Source: Paraconexibacter sp040581415
Lineage (GTDB): Bacteria > Actinomycetota > Thermoleophilia > Solirubrobacterales > Solirubrobacteraceae
Length of the DNA: 64,000 nt
Direction: 5' to 3'
NCBI RefSeq assembly: GCF_040581415.1
Contig: NZ_CP114014.1
Span: forward strand, 930,001-994,000
A model generated the notes under the pieces. It had not been told where the DNA came from. It worked only from the letters and a program-made list of their open reading frames with translations, and did no database searches. The translations under genes and the position numbers were made by a program. Below are positions 17,705 through 25,937 of this stretch, piece by piece. Numbering within the stretch: the first letter of the stretch is position 1; every line of letters starts with the position of its first letter.

Positions 17705-17716
17705 GGCCGCCGCGGG

Positions 17717-18916
17717 TCAGTAGCTCTTCGGGAGGCCCAGGGAGTGCTCGGCCACGTAGTTGAGGATCATCTCCGCGGAAACCGGTGCGATGCGCGTGAG
17801 CCGGGCGCCCCACCACATGTCGCTGATGCCGTACTCGAGCGCCACGCCGTTGCCGCCGTGGGTCTGGATCGCCTGGTCGACGGCGTGGACCGCGGCCTCG
17901 GCGGCGGCGTACTTGCCCATGTTGGACGCCTCGCCGGCGCCCTTCCAGCCGGCGTCGTAGAGCGCGCAGGCCTTCGTGACCATCATGCGCGCGAGCTCGA
18001 CCTCGACCTTGATCTTCGCCAGGGGATGAGCGACGCCCTGGTGTGCGCCGATCGGCTGGCCCCAGACCTCGCGCTCGCGGGCGTAGGTGGCGGCCAGGTC
18101 GAGCGCGCGGTCGGCCGCGCCGATGGCTCCCGCCGCCGCCATGATCCGCTCGGGGTTCAGGCCGTCGAACAACGCGCCGAGCCCGCCGACCTCACCGCCC
18201 AGGACGCGGTCGGCCGGCACCGTGAGGTTGTCGAAGAAGAGGGTCCACTGGCGGTCGGGCATCCGCAGCGCCGTCGGGATCGGCTCGCGCGTGAGGCCCG
18301 CGGCATCCACGTCGACGAGGAACAGCAGCGGCAGGCCGAGCGTCCCGTCCTCCTGCTCGGCGCGGGCGACGACGAGGATCGCGGTCGCGTGCTCGACGGC
18401 CGAGATGTACGTCTTCTGCCCGTTGATGACCCAGTCGCCGCCGGCGGCCCGCTTGGCCCGCGTCTTGATCTTGTGGGTGTTGGTGCCGGCGTCCGCCTCG
18501 GTCACCGCGAACGAGATCCGCTCCGTGCCGTCCGCCAAGCCCGGGATCCAGCGCTCACGCTGCTCGGGGGTGCCGTGCTTGGCGAGGATCGACCCGGCGA
18601 TCGCGGGGGACACGACGAGCAGCAGCTGCGTGCAGCCGTGGCGCGCAAGCTCCTCCTGGACGATGGCCAGGCCGGTCATCCCCATCCCGCCGCCGCCGTA
18701 CTCCTCGGGCAGGTTCGCGCCCACGTAGCCGTGCTCGGCCAGCTCGTCCCAGAGCTCGGTCGGCGGAACGCCCGCCTCCGTGCACTTGAGCATGTACTTC
18801 TGGCCATAGCGCGCGGCGATCGCGCCGACCGACTCGCGCAGCAGCCGCTCCTCGGCGGACGGGACGAGGCGGATGACCGGCTCTTCGGCGGTGGACGGGG
18901 TCTCGAGCGTGCTCAC
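17717..18916 (-). CDS. Acyl-CoA dehydrogenase
   Basis: 399 aa, normal family length, GTG start. FAD-dependent alpha,beta-oxidation of an acyl-CoA. Motifs: 'ISFAVTEADAGTN' (FAD/substrate signature 1), 'VINGQKTYISA', and 'THGGNGVALEYGI' (the GGxG helix with an EY pair). The position that holds the catalytic Glu in medium-chain enzymes ('YEGT') reads 'APVS' here ('LTRIAPVSAEMI'), so the base may sit elsewhere, as in isovaleryl- or long-chain-type enzymes. It ends in 'LGLPKSY', a common ending in actinobacterial FadE proteins. Monocistronic; divergent from the DUF2277 gene. Substrate unknown. Confidence 0.9.
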   Translation of the reverse strand: MSTLETPSTAEEPVIRLVPSAEERLLRESVGAIAARYGQKYMLKCTEAGVPPTELWDELAEHGYVGANLPEEYGGGGMGMTGLAIVQEELARHGCTQLLLVVSPAIAGSILAKHGTPEQRERWIPGLADGTERISFAVTEADAGTNTHKIKTRAKRAAGGDWVINGQKTYISAVEHATAILVVARAEQEDGTLGLPLLFLVDVDAAGLTREPIPTALRMPDRQWTLFFDNLTVPADRVLGGEVGGLGALFDGLNPERIMAAAGAIGAADRALDLAATYAREREVWGQPIGAHQGVAHPLAKIKVEVELARMMVTKACALYDAGWKGAGEASNMGKYAAAEAAVHAVDQAIQTHGGNGVALEYGISDMWWGARLTRIAPVSAEMILNYVAEHSLGLPKSY

Positions 18917-19005
18917 CCGCCGATGTTCGCGGCTGGCCCGCCCGCGGTCAATGAATCCGTTTCACTTCTGGCGCCCGGCGATGAGTCATGGCGCGGGACG
19001 GCGTC

Positions 19006-19011
19006 TAGGCT
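19006..19011 (+). promoter_or_regulatory. -10 element of a leaderless promoter
   Basis: TAGGCT ends 7 nt before the ATG of the DUF2277 gene, which lacks a Shine-Dalgarno sequence. This places transcription start at the start codon. No convincing -35. Confidence 0.35.
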
Positions 19012-19018
19012 TTCACCT

Positions 19019-19315
19019 ATGTGCCGCAACATCCGTCAGCTTCACAACTACGCGCCGCCGGCCACCGAGGACGAGGTCCGGGCCGCCGCCCTGCAGTTCG
19101 TCCGCAAGGTGAGCGGGTCCTCGAAGCCCTCGCAGGCCAATCAGGCCGCGTTCGACCGGGCCGTCGAGGCCGTCGCGAGCGCCACGTCCGAGCTGCTCGC
19201 CGACCTGGTCACGACGGCGCCGCCGAAGGACCGCGAGATCGAGGCGGCGAAGGCCCGCGCCCGCAGCGCGGCGCGGTTCGCGACCGATCGCGGTCGTACG
19301 GCCGCCGCGGGCTGA
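19019..19315 (+). CDS. DUF2277 family protein
   Basis: 98 aa, full length for the family. It begins 'MCRNIRQLHNYAPPAT', the DUF2277 signature, and continues 'AALQFVRKVSGSSKPSQANQ' and 'LVTTAPPKDREIEAAKARAR'. Small, charged, helical and cytoplasmic. Widespread in actinobacteria; no function known to me. The start lacks a ribosome binding site and has a -10 hexamer 7 nt upstream. Confidence 0.92.
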   Translation: MCRNIRQLHNYAPPATEDEVRAAALQFVRKVSGSSKPSQANQAAFDRAVEAVASATSELLADLVTTAPPKDREIEAAKARARSAARFATDRGRTAAAG

Positions 19316-19387
19316 GCCGGGGGCGGGACGGCGCGGGCCCGCCGCTTCGCCTACCATGGACAGGGTCGAGCGGTCCGCCGCTCGCGT

Positions 19388-19461
<74 letters not shown>

Positions 19462-19524
19462 CTGGTAGGACGACCCCCGCTGCACGTCCGCCGGGACTTG
19501 TGCCCGGTGCCACTAGCTCACTGG

Positions 19525-19559
19525 AGGTGCCCGGTTCCCCCTTTCGGTGGTGGGCACCT
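19525..19559 (+). promoter_or_regulatory. Inverted repeat between tRNA-Arg and plsB
   Basis: AGGTGCCC (19525-19532) and GGGCACCT (19552-19559) form 8-bp arms around a 19-nt loop, 27 bp before the acyltransferase ATG. It could be a tRNA terminator or an operator or leader structure of the acyltransferase gene. Confidence 0.3.
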
Positions 19560-19585
19560 GGAGGCCCGCGCGCGAGGCTCGGGCA

Positions 19586-21379
19586 ATGAGCTCTCCGCTG
19601 GTCTCGGATCCACGCTTCGTGGAGGCGGTCGACAGCTTGGCCGATCGGCTGGGCGAGGATCGGGCCGCGGTGATGGTGGACGCGGAGGGGTGCCTGGAGG
19701 AGATGCGCACCCGGCAGCAGCGGGTGGCGCGGGCGATCTGGGCACGGTGGGCGAAGTACCTCTACTCGCGGGCCTACACGCTGACCTACGACGCGGCTGC
19801 GCTGCAGCGCATCCGCGAGCTGGGGCGCGACCACCCGCTCGTCTTCCTGCCCTCGCACCGCTCGAACCTCGACGGCTACGTCATGGCGTCGCTGCTGTAC
19901 CAGCAGGGCTTCGCGGCGAACCACACGCTCGGCGGGATCAACATGGCGTTCTGGCCGATCGGCGCGCTCGGCCGCCGGACCGGGGTCATCTGGATCCGCC
20001 GCAGCTTCCGCGACGACGAGGTCTACAAGCTCGCCCTGCAGCACTACCTGGGTCACGTGGTCCGGCAGGGCAACAACCTCGAGTGGTACATCGAGGGCGG
20101 CCGGACGCGGACGGGCAAGCTGCTGCCGCCGAAGCTCGGACTGTTCAACTACCTCGCGGACGCGGTCGAGGATCTCGACGTCGAGGGTGTCCAGGTGATC
20201 CCGACGTCGATCGTCTACGACGAGCTGCCGGAGGCGAAGGAGGTCACGAGCGAGTCGCACGGTGCGGTCAAACCACCCGAGGGGCTCGGGTGGCTGCTGC
20301 ACTTCGCGCGCCAGCAGCGCGGCGACTACGGCGGCGTGCAGGTGAACTTCGGCGACCCGATCGACCTCTCCGATGCGCTGAAGGCCGCGGGCTCCGATCC
20401 GGCGGACCGGTCCGCGCGGCGGCTCGCGCGGCACAAGGTCGCCATCGAGGTCTGCGCGCGCATCAACCGCGCGACGCCGGCGACCGCGCAGTCGCTCCTG
20501 ACCCTTGCGCTACTGGGCGTCGAGGACCGCGCGCTCACCTTCAAGCAGGTGCAGGACGTCCTCGCCCCCGTGCTGCGGTACGTCATCGCGCGAGGGCTGC
20601 CGGCGGACGAGGCCGCGCGCCGACTGACCACCCAGGACGGCGTGAGCGAGACCCTCGCCACGCTCGTCGCGCACGGCGTCGTGGACCGGTTTGACGGCGG
20701 CACCGAGGCGGTCTTCGGGATCGGCAGCGAGCAGGCCCTGGTTGCCGGCTTCTACCGCAACATCAGCATCCACTGGTTCGTCGACCGCGCGATCACCGAG
20801 CTCGCGCTGCTGCGCGCGGCCGAGGACCCCGGGGAGGACGTCGTCCAGGCCGCCTGGGACGAGGCGTTCCGCCTGCGGGACCTGCTCAAGTTCGACTTCT
20901 TCTTCGGCGACCGCGAGCAGTCACGCCGTGACCTGACCGCCGAGATCGAGCTCATCGAGCCGGACTGGCGCGAGCAGGGACGTGAGTACCTCGGTGAGAT
21001 CGGGCCGGCGATGCTGCGGTCCGGGGCGTTGATGGCGCCGCGCATCCTGCGCTCCTTCGTCGAGAGCCATCTGATCGTCGCCGACCGGCTGCAGGCGCTC
21101 GGCGAGTGGCCGGCCGACCCGGCGCTGATCGCGCAGGACTGCCTCGGCCTGGGCCGGCAGTACCTCAAGCAACGCCGCATCACGAACCGCGACGCGGTCT
21201 CCCTGCACCTCTTCTCACCGGCCGTGAAGCTCTGCGGCAACTACGGCCTCCTCGAGGGGCCGGACGTCCTGCGGCGCCGGGCCGACCACGCGGCCTATCT
21301 CCACGCGGTGCAGCGTCGCCTCGCCGCGGCCGTCGACCTCGACCACGCCTCCCTGGCCGATGCGCTGGTGACCTCGTGA
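19586..21379 (+). CDS. plsB: Glycerol-3-phosphate 1-O-acyltransferase (PlsB type)
   Basis: 597 aa. It transfers an acyl chain to sn-1 of glycerol-3-phosphate, the first step of phospholipid and triacylglycerol synthesis, at the membrane face. The acyltransferase block I motif 'PSHRSNLDGY' (HxxxxD, His near residue 91) is intact. It is followed by 'GGINMAFWPIGALGRRTGVIWIRR' split over the block II region, and 'YIEGGRTRTGKLLPPK' (block III). A long helical C-terminal half is typical of PlsB. The ATG at 19586 has GAGG 8 nt upstream. Shorter than E. coli PlsB (about 800 aa) but like actinobacterial members. The converging gene's stop is 14 bp away. Confidence 0.88.
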   Translation: MSSPLVSDPRFVEAVDSLADRLGEDRAAVMVDAEGCLEEMRTRQQRVARAIWARWAKYLYSRAYTLTYDAAALQRIRELGRDHPLVFLPSHRSNLDGYVMASLLYQQGFAANHTLGGINMAFWPIGALGRRTGVIWIRRSFRDDEVYKLALQHYLGHVVRQGNNLEWYIEGGRTRTGKLLPPKLGLFNYLADAVEDLDVEGVQVIPTSIVYDELPEAKEVTSESHGAVKPPEGLGWLLHFARQQRGDYGGVQVNFGDPIDLSDALKAAGSDPADRSARRLARHKVAIEVCARINRATPATAQSLLTLALLGVEDRALTFKQVQDVLAPVLRYVIARGLPADEAARRLTTQDGVSETLATLVAHGVVDRFDGGTEAVFGIGSEQALVAGFYRNISIHWFVDRAITELALLRAAEDPGEDVVQAAWDEAFRLRDLLKFDFFFGDREQSRRDLTAEIELIEPDWREQGREYLGEIGPAMLRSGALMAPRILRSFVESHLIVADRLQALGEWPADPALIAQDCLGLGRQYLKQRRITNRDAVSLHLFSPAVKLCGNYGLLEGPDVLRRRADHAAYLHAVQRRLAAAVDLDHASLADALVTS

Positions 21380-21392
21380 ACGCCGCTGGGTC

Positions 21393-22064
21393 CTAGAACC
21401 GCCGGGCCTGCGGGACACCGTCCTTCGTCCAGTAGGCCGACCGGGCCGAGCTCGCGAGGTCACCGATCGCGCCGCTGTCCAGCTCCTGCCGGGCGGCACC
21501 GCCGAACGGCACCCGGACGAGCGTGCCGACGGTGGTCGACAGCGCGTCGGTCCGCTCGTCGTAGGGGCGCTCGACGTAGACCATCGACCCGTCCGCCAGC
21601 AGCGTGAAGTCCCGTTCCCGCGGCGGGTCCGGCAGGCTCGCCGTGGTCTGCCGGCCGGTCTTCAGGTCGACGACGAGCAGGCTCGTCTCGTGGGCCCCGT
21701 CGATCGGGACGATGCGCAGGTCGGCGACGCTGACGAAGCGGTCGCCCACGATGCGCACGTTGCTCGAGGTCTCGTTGCTCGCACCGTCGAAGAGGAAACG
21801 CGATCGGCCGGCGGGGCGCAGGCAGGCGTAGAGGTCGCGCTCGGCCAGCGGGCCGCGCGCGCTCGGCGAGTAGACGCGGACCCTGGGGGTCGCGTGGAGC
21901 GTCGTCGTCCCCTTGGTCGCGCAGGTCGCGGGCCGGGCAGCGTCGGCCACGGTGCCCCCGCCGATCAGCACCAGCGTCGCGGTGACGAGGCCGGCGACGG
22001 CGAGGCAGACGGCGTGGCGGCGGCCGCGGCGATGCGAGGGGCGGGGAGCGCTGGAGGTGGGCAT
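21393..22064 (-). CDS. Secreted or membrane-anchored hypothetical protein, beta-propeller-like
   Basis: 223 aa from ATG 22064. A basic N-terminus and one hydrophobic helix (about residues 17-38, 'AVCLAVAGLVTATLVLIGGG') act as signal peptide or anchor. The rest is beta-rich with repeated 'R.FLFDG', 'SLLVVDLKTGRQT' and 'MVYVERPYDERTD' segments reminiscent of TolB/WD-like propeller blades, but too short for a full propeller. Two Cys could form a disulfide. No family recognised with confidence. Confidence 0.7.
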   Translation of the reverse strand: MPTSSAPRPSHRRGRRHAVCLAVAGLVTATLVLIGGGTVADAARPATCATKGTTTLHATPRVRVYSPSARGPLAERDLYACLRPAGRSRFLFDGASNETSSNVRIVGDRFVSVADLRIVPIDGAHETSLLVVDLKTGRQTTASLPDPPRERDFTLLADGSMVYVERPYDERTDALSTTVGTLVRVPFGGAARQELDSGAIGDLASSARSAYWTKDGVPQARRF

Positions 22065-22100
22065 GGCGATGATCTTCACGGCCGGTCGCGGACGCGGCTA

Positions 22101-22172
22101 CCCACCCTCGGGTGGGAGTCGGCACACCCCCGCTGACAGGGGGAAACCCCTGGTCCGGAGGGGGAAAACCCT
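22101..22172. promoter_or_regulatory. Hairpins and phased GGGGGAAA(A)CCC motifs upstream of amt
   Basis: The gap between the divergent secreted protein and amt holds CCCACC-CTCG-GGTGGG (22101-22116) and CAGGGG-GAAA-CCCCTG (22137-22152, a GNRA-type loop). Two near-identical motifs GGGGGAAACCCC (22139-22150) and GGGGGAAAACCC (22160-22171) are spaced 21 bp apart, two helical turns. Either an operator pair or RNA structure; no GlnR-like box was recognised. Confidence 0.4.
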
Positions 22173-22315
22173 TGTTCTCGCCGCGTCCCGCACGGGGGTC
22201 CCCGGCACCCTCGACTGGGTGGCGAACAGGTCGCGTCGATCTTTCGACATGGGGCTATCGGGAGGGCGGCGACCGGTGGTGATCATCCCCCCGGCAACCA
22301 ACCTGGAGGACTTCC

Positions 22316-23791
22316 ATGAGACGTTCGACTGCGCTTACGGCGGCTGCGGCCGCGGTCGCAGGCACCTTGCTCTTCCCCGGGGCCGCACTGGCCCAGGACG
22401 ATCCACCGACGCTGGAGTCGCTCGCCGACGGCCTGTCGAAGGTGACCGACGAGGGCAACCTGACCTGGGTCATCGTCGGCACGGTCCTCGTGTTCTTCAT
22501 GCAGGCCGGCTTCGCGTTCCTGGAGATCGGCCTGTCCCGCGGCAAGAACTCCGGCGCGGGCATCGCGAAGGTCCTCGTCAACTTCTCGATCGCCGCGCTC
22601 GTCTGGTGGGCGGTCGGCTTCGGCTTCGCGTTCGGCGGTGACGGGACGATCCTCGGCGACAAGGGCTTCCTGTTCGGCTTCGGCGACGAGATCGGCGGCA
22701 CGGCGAGCGCCCTGTACGGCGAGACCGTCGGCGGCGGGACCTCGGCGTTCTTCATCTTCCAGTTCATGTTCGCGGCGGTGTCGCTGGCGATCGTCTGGGG
22801 CTCGACGCTCGAGCGCATCAAGTTCGCCGTGTACCCGATCTACGCGGTGGTGTTCTCCGCGCTGATCTACCCGCTGATCGCCCACTGGGGCTTCGGCGGC
22901 GGGCTCTTCGCGGAGCTCGGCAACGGCGTGCAGGACTTCGCCGGCTCCTCGGTCGTCCACCTCACCGGCGCGACCGGCGCGCTGGCCGCCTGCATCCTGC
23001 TCGGCCCGCGCAAAGGCAAGTACGGCCCGGACGGCAAGCCGCGGGCGATCCCCGGCCACAACATGCCGCTCGTCGGCCTCGGCGTCCTCATCCTGTGGCT
23101 CGGCTGGTTCGGCTTCAACGGCGCGTCGACCCTCGGCACGGCTGACGGGCGCTTCGCGGAGGTCCTGCTCGTCACGAACCTCGGCGCCGCGGCAGGCGTC
23201 GTGGGCGCGATGCTGGCGCTGGCGCTCACCGGACGCAGCCTCGACGTCGGCATGATCGGCAACGGCGCGATCGCCGGCCTCGTCGCCATCACCGCCCCCT
23301 CGGGCTACGTCGAGTTCTGGGCGGCACCGATCATCGGCCTGGTCGGCGGCATCATCGTCGTGTTCGGCGTCTTCGCGATCGACAAGTACATCGATGACCC
23401 GGTCGGCGCGACGTCGGCCCACGGCCTCGCCGGCATCTGGGGGACGCTCGCCTGTGGCCTGTTCACGTCCGACCGGCTCGCGGCCTACAACGGCATCGGC
23501 GACCCCGGGCTGTTCTACTCGGGCTCGTTCTTCCAGCTCGGGAGCCAGGCGCTCGCGGTGCTGCTGACGTTCGCCGTGGTGTTCGTCATCTCGTTCGCGG
23601 TCTTCTACCTGATCAAGATCACGATCGGGCTGCGGGTCGACGACGACTCCGAGGACGCCGGCCTCGACATCGCCGAGCACGGCATGTACGGATACCCCGA
23701 GCAGTTCATCCCGGCGCCCGAGCTGGTGGGCTACGGCGCCCTCCCGCAGGCCGTCGTCCCGCAGGCCGGCAAGAGCGAGGTGCCCGCATGA
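22316..23791 (+). CDS. amt: Ammonium transporter (Amt)
   Basis: 491 aa including a cleavable-looking signal peptide ('LLFPGAALAQ'), then 11 helices typical of Amt/MEP/Rh. The pore twin histidines are present in 'SVVHLTGATGAL' and 'SAHGLAGIWGTL', with 'HWGFGGG' also conserved. It conducts ammonium across the cytoplasmic membrane. The Shine-Dalgarno GGAGGA lies 6 nt before ATG 22316. The PII gene overlaps its stop (ATGA), the classic amtB-glnK arrangement in which PII plugs the channel when nitrogen is ample. Confidence 0.96.
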   Translation: MRRSTALTAAAAAVAGTLLFPGAALAQDDPPTLESLADGLSKVTDEGNLTWVIVGTVLVFFMQAGFAFLEIGLSRGKNSGAGIAKVLVNFSIAALVWWAVGFGFAFGGDGTILGDKGFLFGFGDEIGGTASALYGETVGGGTSAFFIFQFMFAAVSLAIVWGSTLERIKFAVYPIYAVVFSALIYPLIAHWGFGGGLFAELGNGVQDFAGSSVVHLTGATGALAACILLGPRKGKYGPDGKPRAIPGHNMPLVGLGVLILWLGWFGFNGASTLGTADGRFAEVLLVTNLGAAAGVVGAMLALALTGRSLDVGMIGNGAIAGLVAITAPSGYVEFWAAPIIGLVGGIIVVFGVFAIDKYIDDPVGATSAHGLAGIWGTLACGLFTSDRLAAYNGIGDPGLFYSGSFFQLGSQALAVLLTFAVVFVISFAVFYLIKITIGLRVDDDSEDAGLDIAEHGMYGYPEQFIPAPELVGYGALPQAVVPQAGKSEVPA

Positions 23792-24153
23792 AGAAGATCG
23801 AGGCGTACGTCCGCCACGAGGCGTTCGAGCCGATCCGGCTCGAGCTCCTGGGGCTGGGGTTCCCCTCGCTGACCATCAGCGAGGTCAAGGGCTCCGGCCG
23901 GCAGAAGGGCATCACGGAGCGTTACCGCGGTGCGGAGCTGACCAACTACCTCCGGCCGAAGGTGAAGCTGGAGTGCGTCGTGGCCGACAGCGACGTGCAG
24001 ACGATCGTGGACACCGTCCTCAAGCACGGCCGGACCGGTGCGGTGGGTGACGGGAAGGTCTTCGTCGCCCCGGTGGACGAGGCGTACCGCGTCCGCACCG
24101 GCGAGTCGGGGGAGGAGATCCTCCAAGCGCACTTCGGCGGCGACGCCGCCTGA
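23788..24153 (+). CDS. glnK: PII-type nitrogen regulatory protein (GlnK/GlnB) lacking Tyr51
   Basis: 121 aa, colinear with E. coli GlnB through residue 108. The T-loop reads 'GRQKGITERYRGAEL': Tyr46 is kept but position 51, normally Tyr, is Leu. PII proteins bind ATP/ADP and 2-oxoglutarate and, beside amt, gate the channel. The B-loop 'TGAVGDGKVFV' and C-loop 'RVRTGE' are conserved, so nucleotide binding should be intact. With Leu51 it cannot be uridylylated or adenylylated at that residue. Start overlaps the amt stop. Confidence 0.95.
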   Translation: MKKIEAYVRHEAFEPIRLELLGLGFPSLTISEVKGSGRQKGITERYRGAELTNYLRPKVKLECVVADSDVQTIVDTVLKHGRTGAVGDGKVFVAPVDEAYRVRTGESGEEILQAHFGGDAA

Positions 24154-24244
24154 GGCCACACCGTGACGACGTGCGAGCGCGGCTCCTGGGTAGTTGCCCG
24201 TGCCGCACGTCGTCACCAGTGGTTCCGGGGGCGCACCCGTCAAG

Positions 24245-25237
24245 ATGCGGGTCGTGCGTTCCTGGTGGTCCTCCCGCACGCTGTTCTGGCGCGTCCTGCT
24301 GCTGAACGCGCTGATCCTGATCGGTGCCGGGACGGCGCTCGTCGTGACCCCGGCCACGGTCAGCTCACCGGCTGAGCCGGCCCAGGTCGCCGAGCTCTTC
24401 ACCGGCGTGGTGGTGCTGCTCGCAGTCGACGTCGCGCTGCTGCGCGGCTGGCTGCGGCCGCTGTCGCGCCTGGTCGCCGACATGCGCGCGGTCGACCTGC
24501 TGGAGCCGGGACGCCGCGTGCCGCAGGACGGGCCGGGGCTCGAGCTCATCGAGCTGGCGAGCGCCTTCAACGAGATGCTCGACCGGCTCGAGCGTGAGCG
24601 GCTGCGCAGCGCGACCGCCAGCTTCGAGGCCAGTGAGGGTGAGCGGCTGCGCATCGCCCGCGAGCTGCACGACCAGGTGAGCCAGGACCTCACCGCGCTG
24701 CTGATGATGCTCGACCGCGCGCACCGCGCCGCCGGCCCCGAGGCCCAGGACGAGCTCACCGGGGCGCGCGAGCTGACCCGCGAGATCCTGGGCGGCGTCC
24801 GGACGATCATCTTCGAGCTGCGGCCCGACCCGCTCGACGAGCTCGGGCTCGCCGGGGCGCTCGAGTCGCTCTGCGACCGTGCGGGCCGCAGCTCCGGCGT
24901 CGCGGTCCGGACCGCGCTCGCGCCGCCGCTGCCGGCGTTCTCGCCCGCCGCGGAGGTCGCCATCTACCGCATCACGCAGGAGGCGCTCGCCAACGCCGCG
25001 CGCCACGCGGACGCCTCGGTGATCTCGGTGATGCTCCGCAGCGCCCCCGACGCCCGCACCTGCCTGCTGAGCGTGCGCGACGACGGCAACGGACGCGGCC
25101 CGACCGGCGGCGACGGCGTCGGCCTGCAGGGCATGCGCGAACGGGCGCTCACGATCGGCGCCCACCTCGACGTGGTGGCGACCGCCGGGGCGGGGACCGA
25201 CGTCCGCCTGACGATCCCCGTGGGCACGGACGCGTGA
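24245..25237 (+). CDS. Sensor histidine kinase, NarX/LiaS-type (HisKA_3)
   Basis: 330 aa from ATG 24245; starts at 24194 or 24200 in the same frame are possible. Two hydrophobic helices (about residues 12-30 and 45-65), a HAMP-like linker, then HisKA_3 with 'RIARELHDQVSQDLTALL' (phospho-acceptor His). The ATPase domain has the N box 'TQEALANAARHADA' and G boxes 'VRDDGNGRG' and 'GVGLQGMRERA'. There is almost no extracytoplasmic loop, so the signal is probably sensed in the membrane or cytoplasm. It overlaps the response regulator gene by GTGA. It follows amt-glnK by 90 bp, but no direct nitrogen link is visible. Confidence 0.88.
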   Translation: MRVVRSWWSSRTLFWRVLLLNALILIGAGTALVVTPATVSSPAEPAQVAELFTGVVVLLAVDVALLRGWLRPLSRLVADMRAVDLLEPGRRVPQDGPGLELIELASAFNEMLDRLERERLRSATASFEASEGERLRIARELHDQVSQDLTALLMMLDRAHRAAGPEAQDELTGARELTREILGGVRTIIFELRPDPLDELGLAGALESLCDRAGRSSGVAVRTALAPPLPAFSPAAEVAIYRITQEALANAARHADASVISVMLRSAPDARTCLLSVRDDGNGRGPTGGDGVGLQGMRERALTIGAHLDVVATAGAGTDVRLTIPVGTDA

Positions 25238-25920
25238 CGACACCGACTCCGGCATCGACTCAGGCGCCCGCCGCGGGACACGTGCGCATCCTGCTCGCGG
25301 ACGACCATGGGCTCGTGCGGCAGGGCCTGCGCCTGATCCTCGAATCCGAGCCCGGCTTCGAGGTCGTCGCCGAGGCCGACGACGGCGCGGAGGCCGTGCG
25401 CGTCGCCGGCGAGCGGGAGCTGGACCTCGTCATCCTCGACATCACGATGCCGCGGCTCACCGGCCTGCAGGCTCTCGCGCAGCTGCGACGGGTGCAGCCG
25501 GCGCTGCCGGTGGTGATGCTGTCGATGCACGACAACGAGCGTTTCGTCGTCGAGGCGCTGCGGGCCGGCGCGAGCGCGTACGTCCTGAAGTCGTCCGTCG
25601 ACCGCGACCTGATCTCGGCCTGCCACGCCGCGCTGTCCGGCGGGGCGTTCCTCCATGCGGGGGCCACCCGGAGCCTGATCGACACGCTGCTGGCCGGCGA
25701 CCGGCCCGCGGACGGCCACGGCGACCAGCTGAGCGCCCGCGAGACGGAGGTCCTGAAGCTCATCGCCGAAGGCCATACGACCCGTCAGATCGGCGAGCTC
25801 CTGGACATCTCGTTGAAGACCGTCGAGGGGCACCGGACCCGCCTGAGCGAGAAGACCGGCCTCAAGGACCGGACGGCCCTGACCCGCTACGCGATCCGCA
25901 CCGGGCTGATCGAGGCCTAG
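25234..25920 (+). CDS. NarL/FixJ-family response regulator
   Basis: 228 aa, GTG start overlapping the kinase stop. Receiver domain: acidic pocket 'LLADDHGLVRQG', phospho-acceptor Asp in 'DLVILDITMPRLTG', Thr/Ser switch 'VMLSMHD' and Lys in 'YVLKSS'. C-terminal LuxR helix-turn-helix: 'LSARETEVLKLIAEGHTTRQ' with 'DISLKTVEGHRTRL'. It is the cognate partner of the upstream kinase and controls transcription of unknown targets. Confidence 0.95.
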   Translation: MTTPTPASTQAPAAGHVRILLADDHGLVRQGLRLILESEPGFEVVAEADDGAEAVRVAGERELDLVILDITMPRLTGLQALAQLRRVQPALPVVMLSMHDNERFVVEALRAGASAYVLKSSVDRDLISACHAALSGGAFLHAGATRSLIDTLLAGDRPADGHGDQLSARETEVLKLIAEGHTTRQIGELLDISLKTVEGHRTRLSEKTGLKDRTALTRYAIRTGLIEA

Positions 25921-25937
25921 GCCCAACTCTGCGGCGG

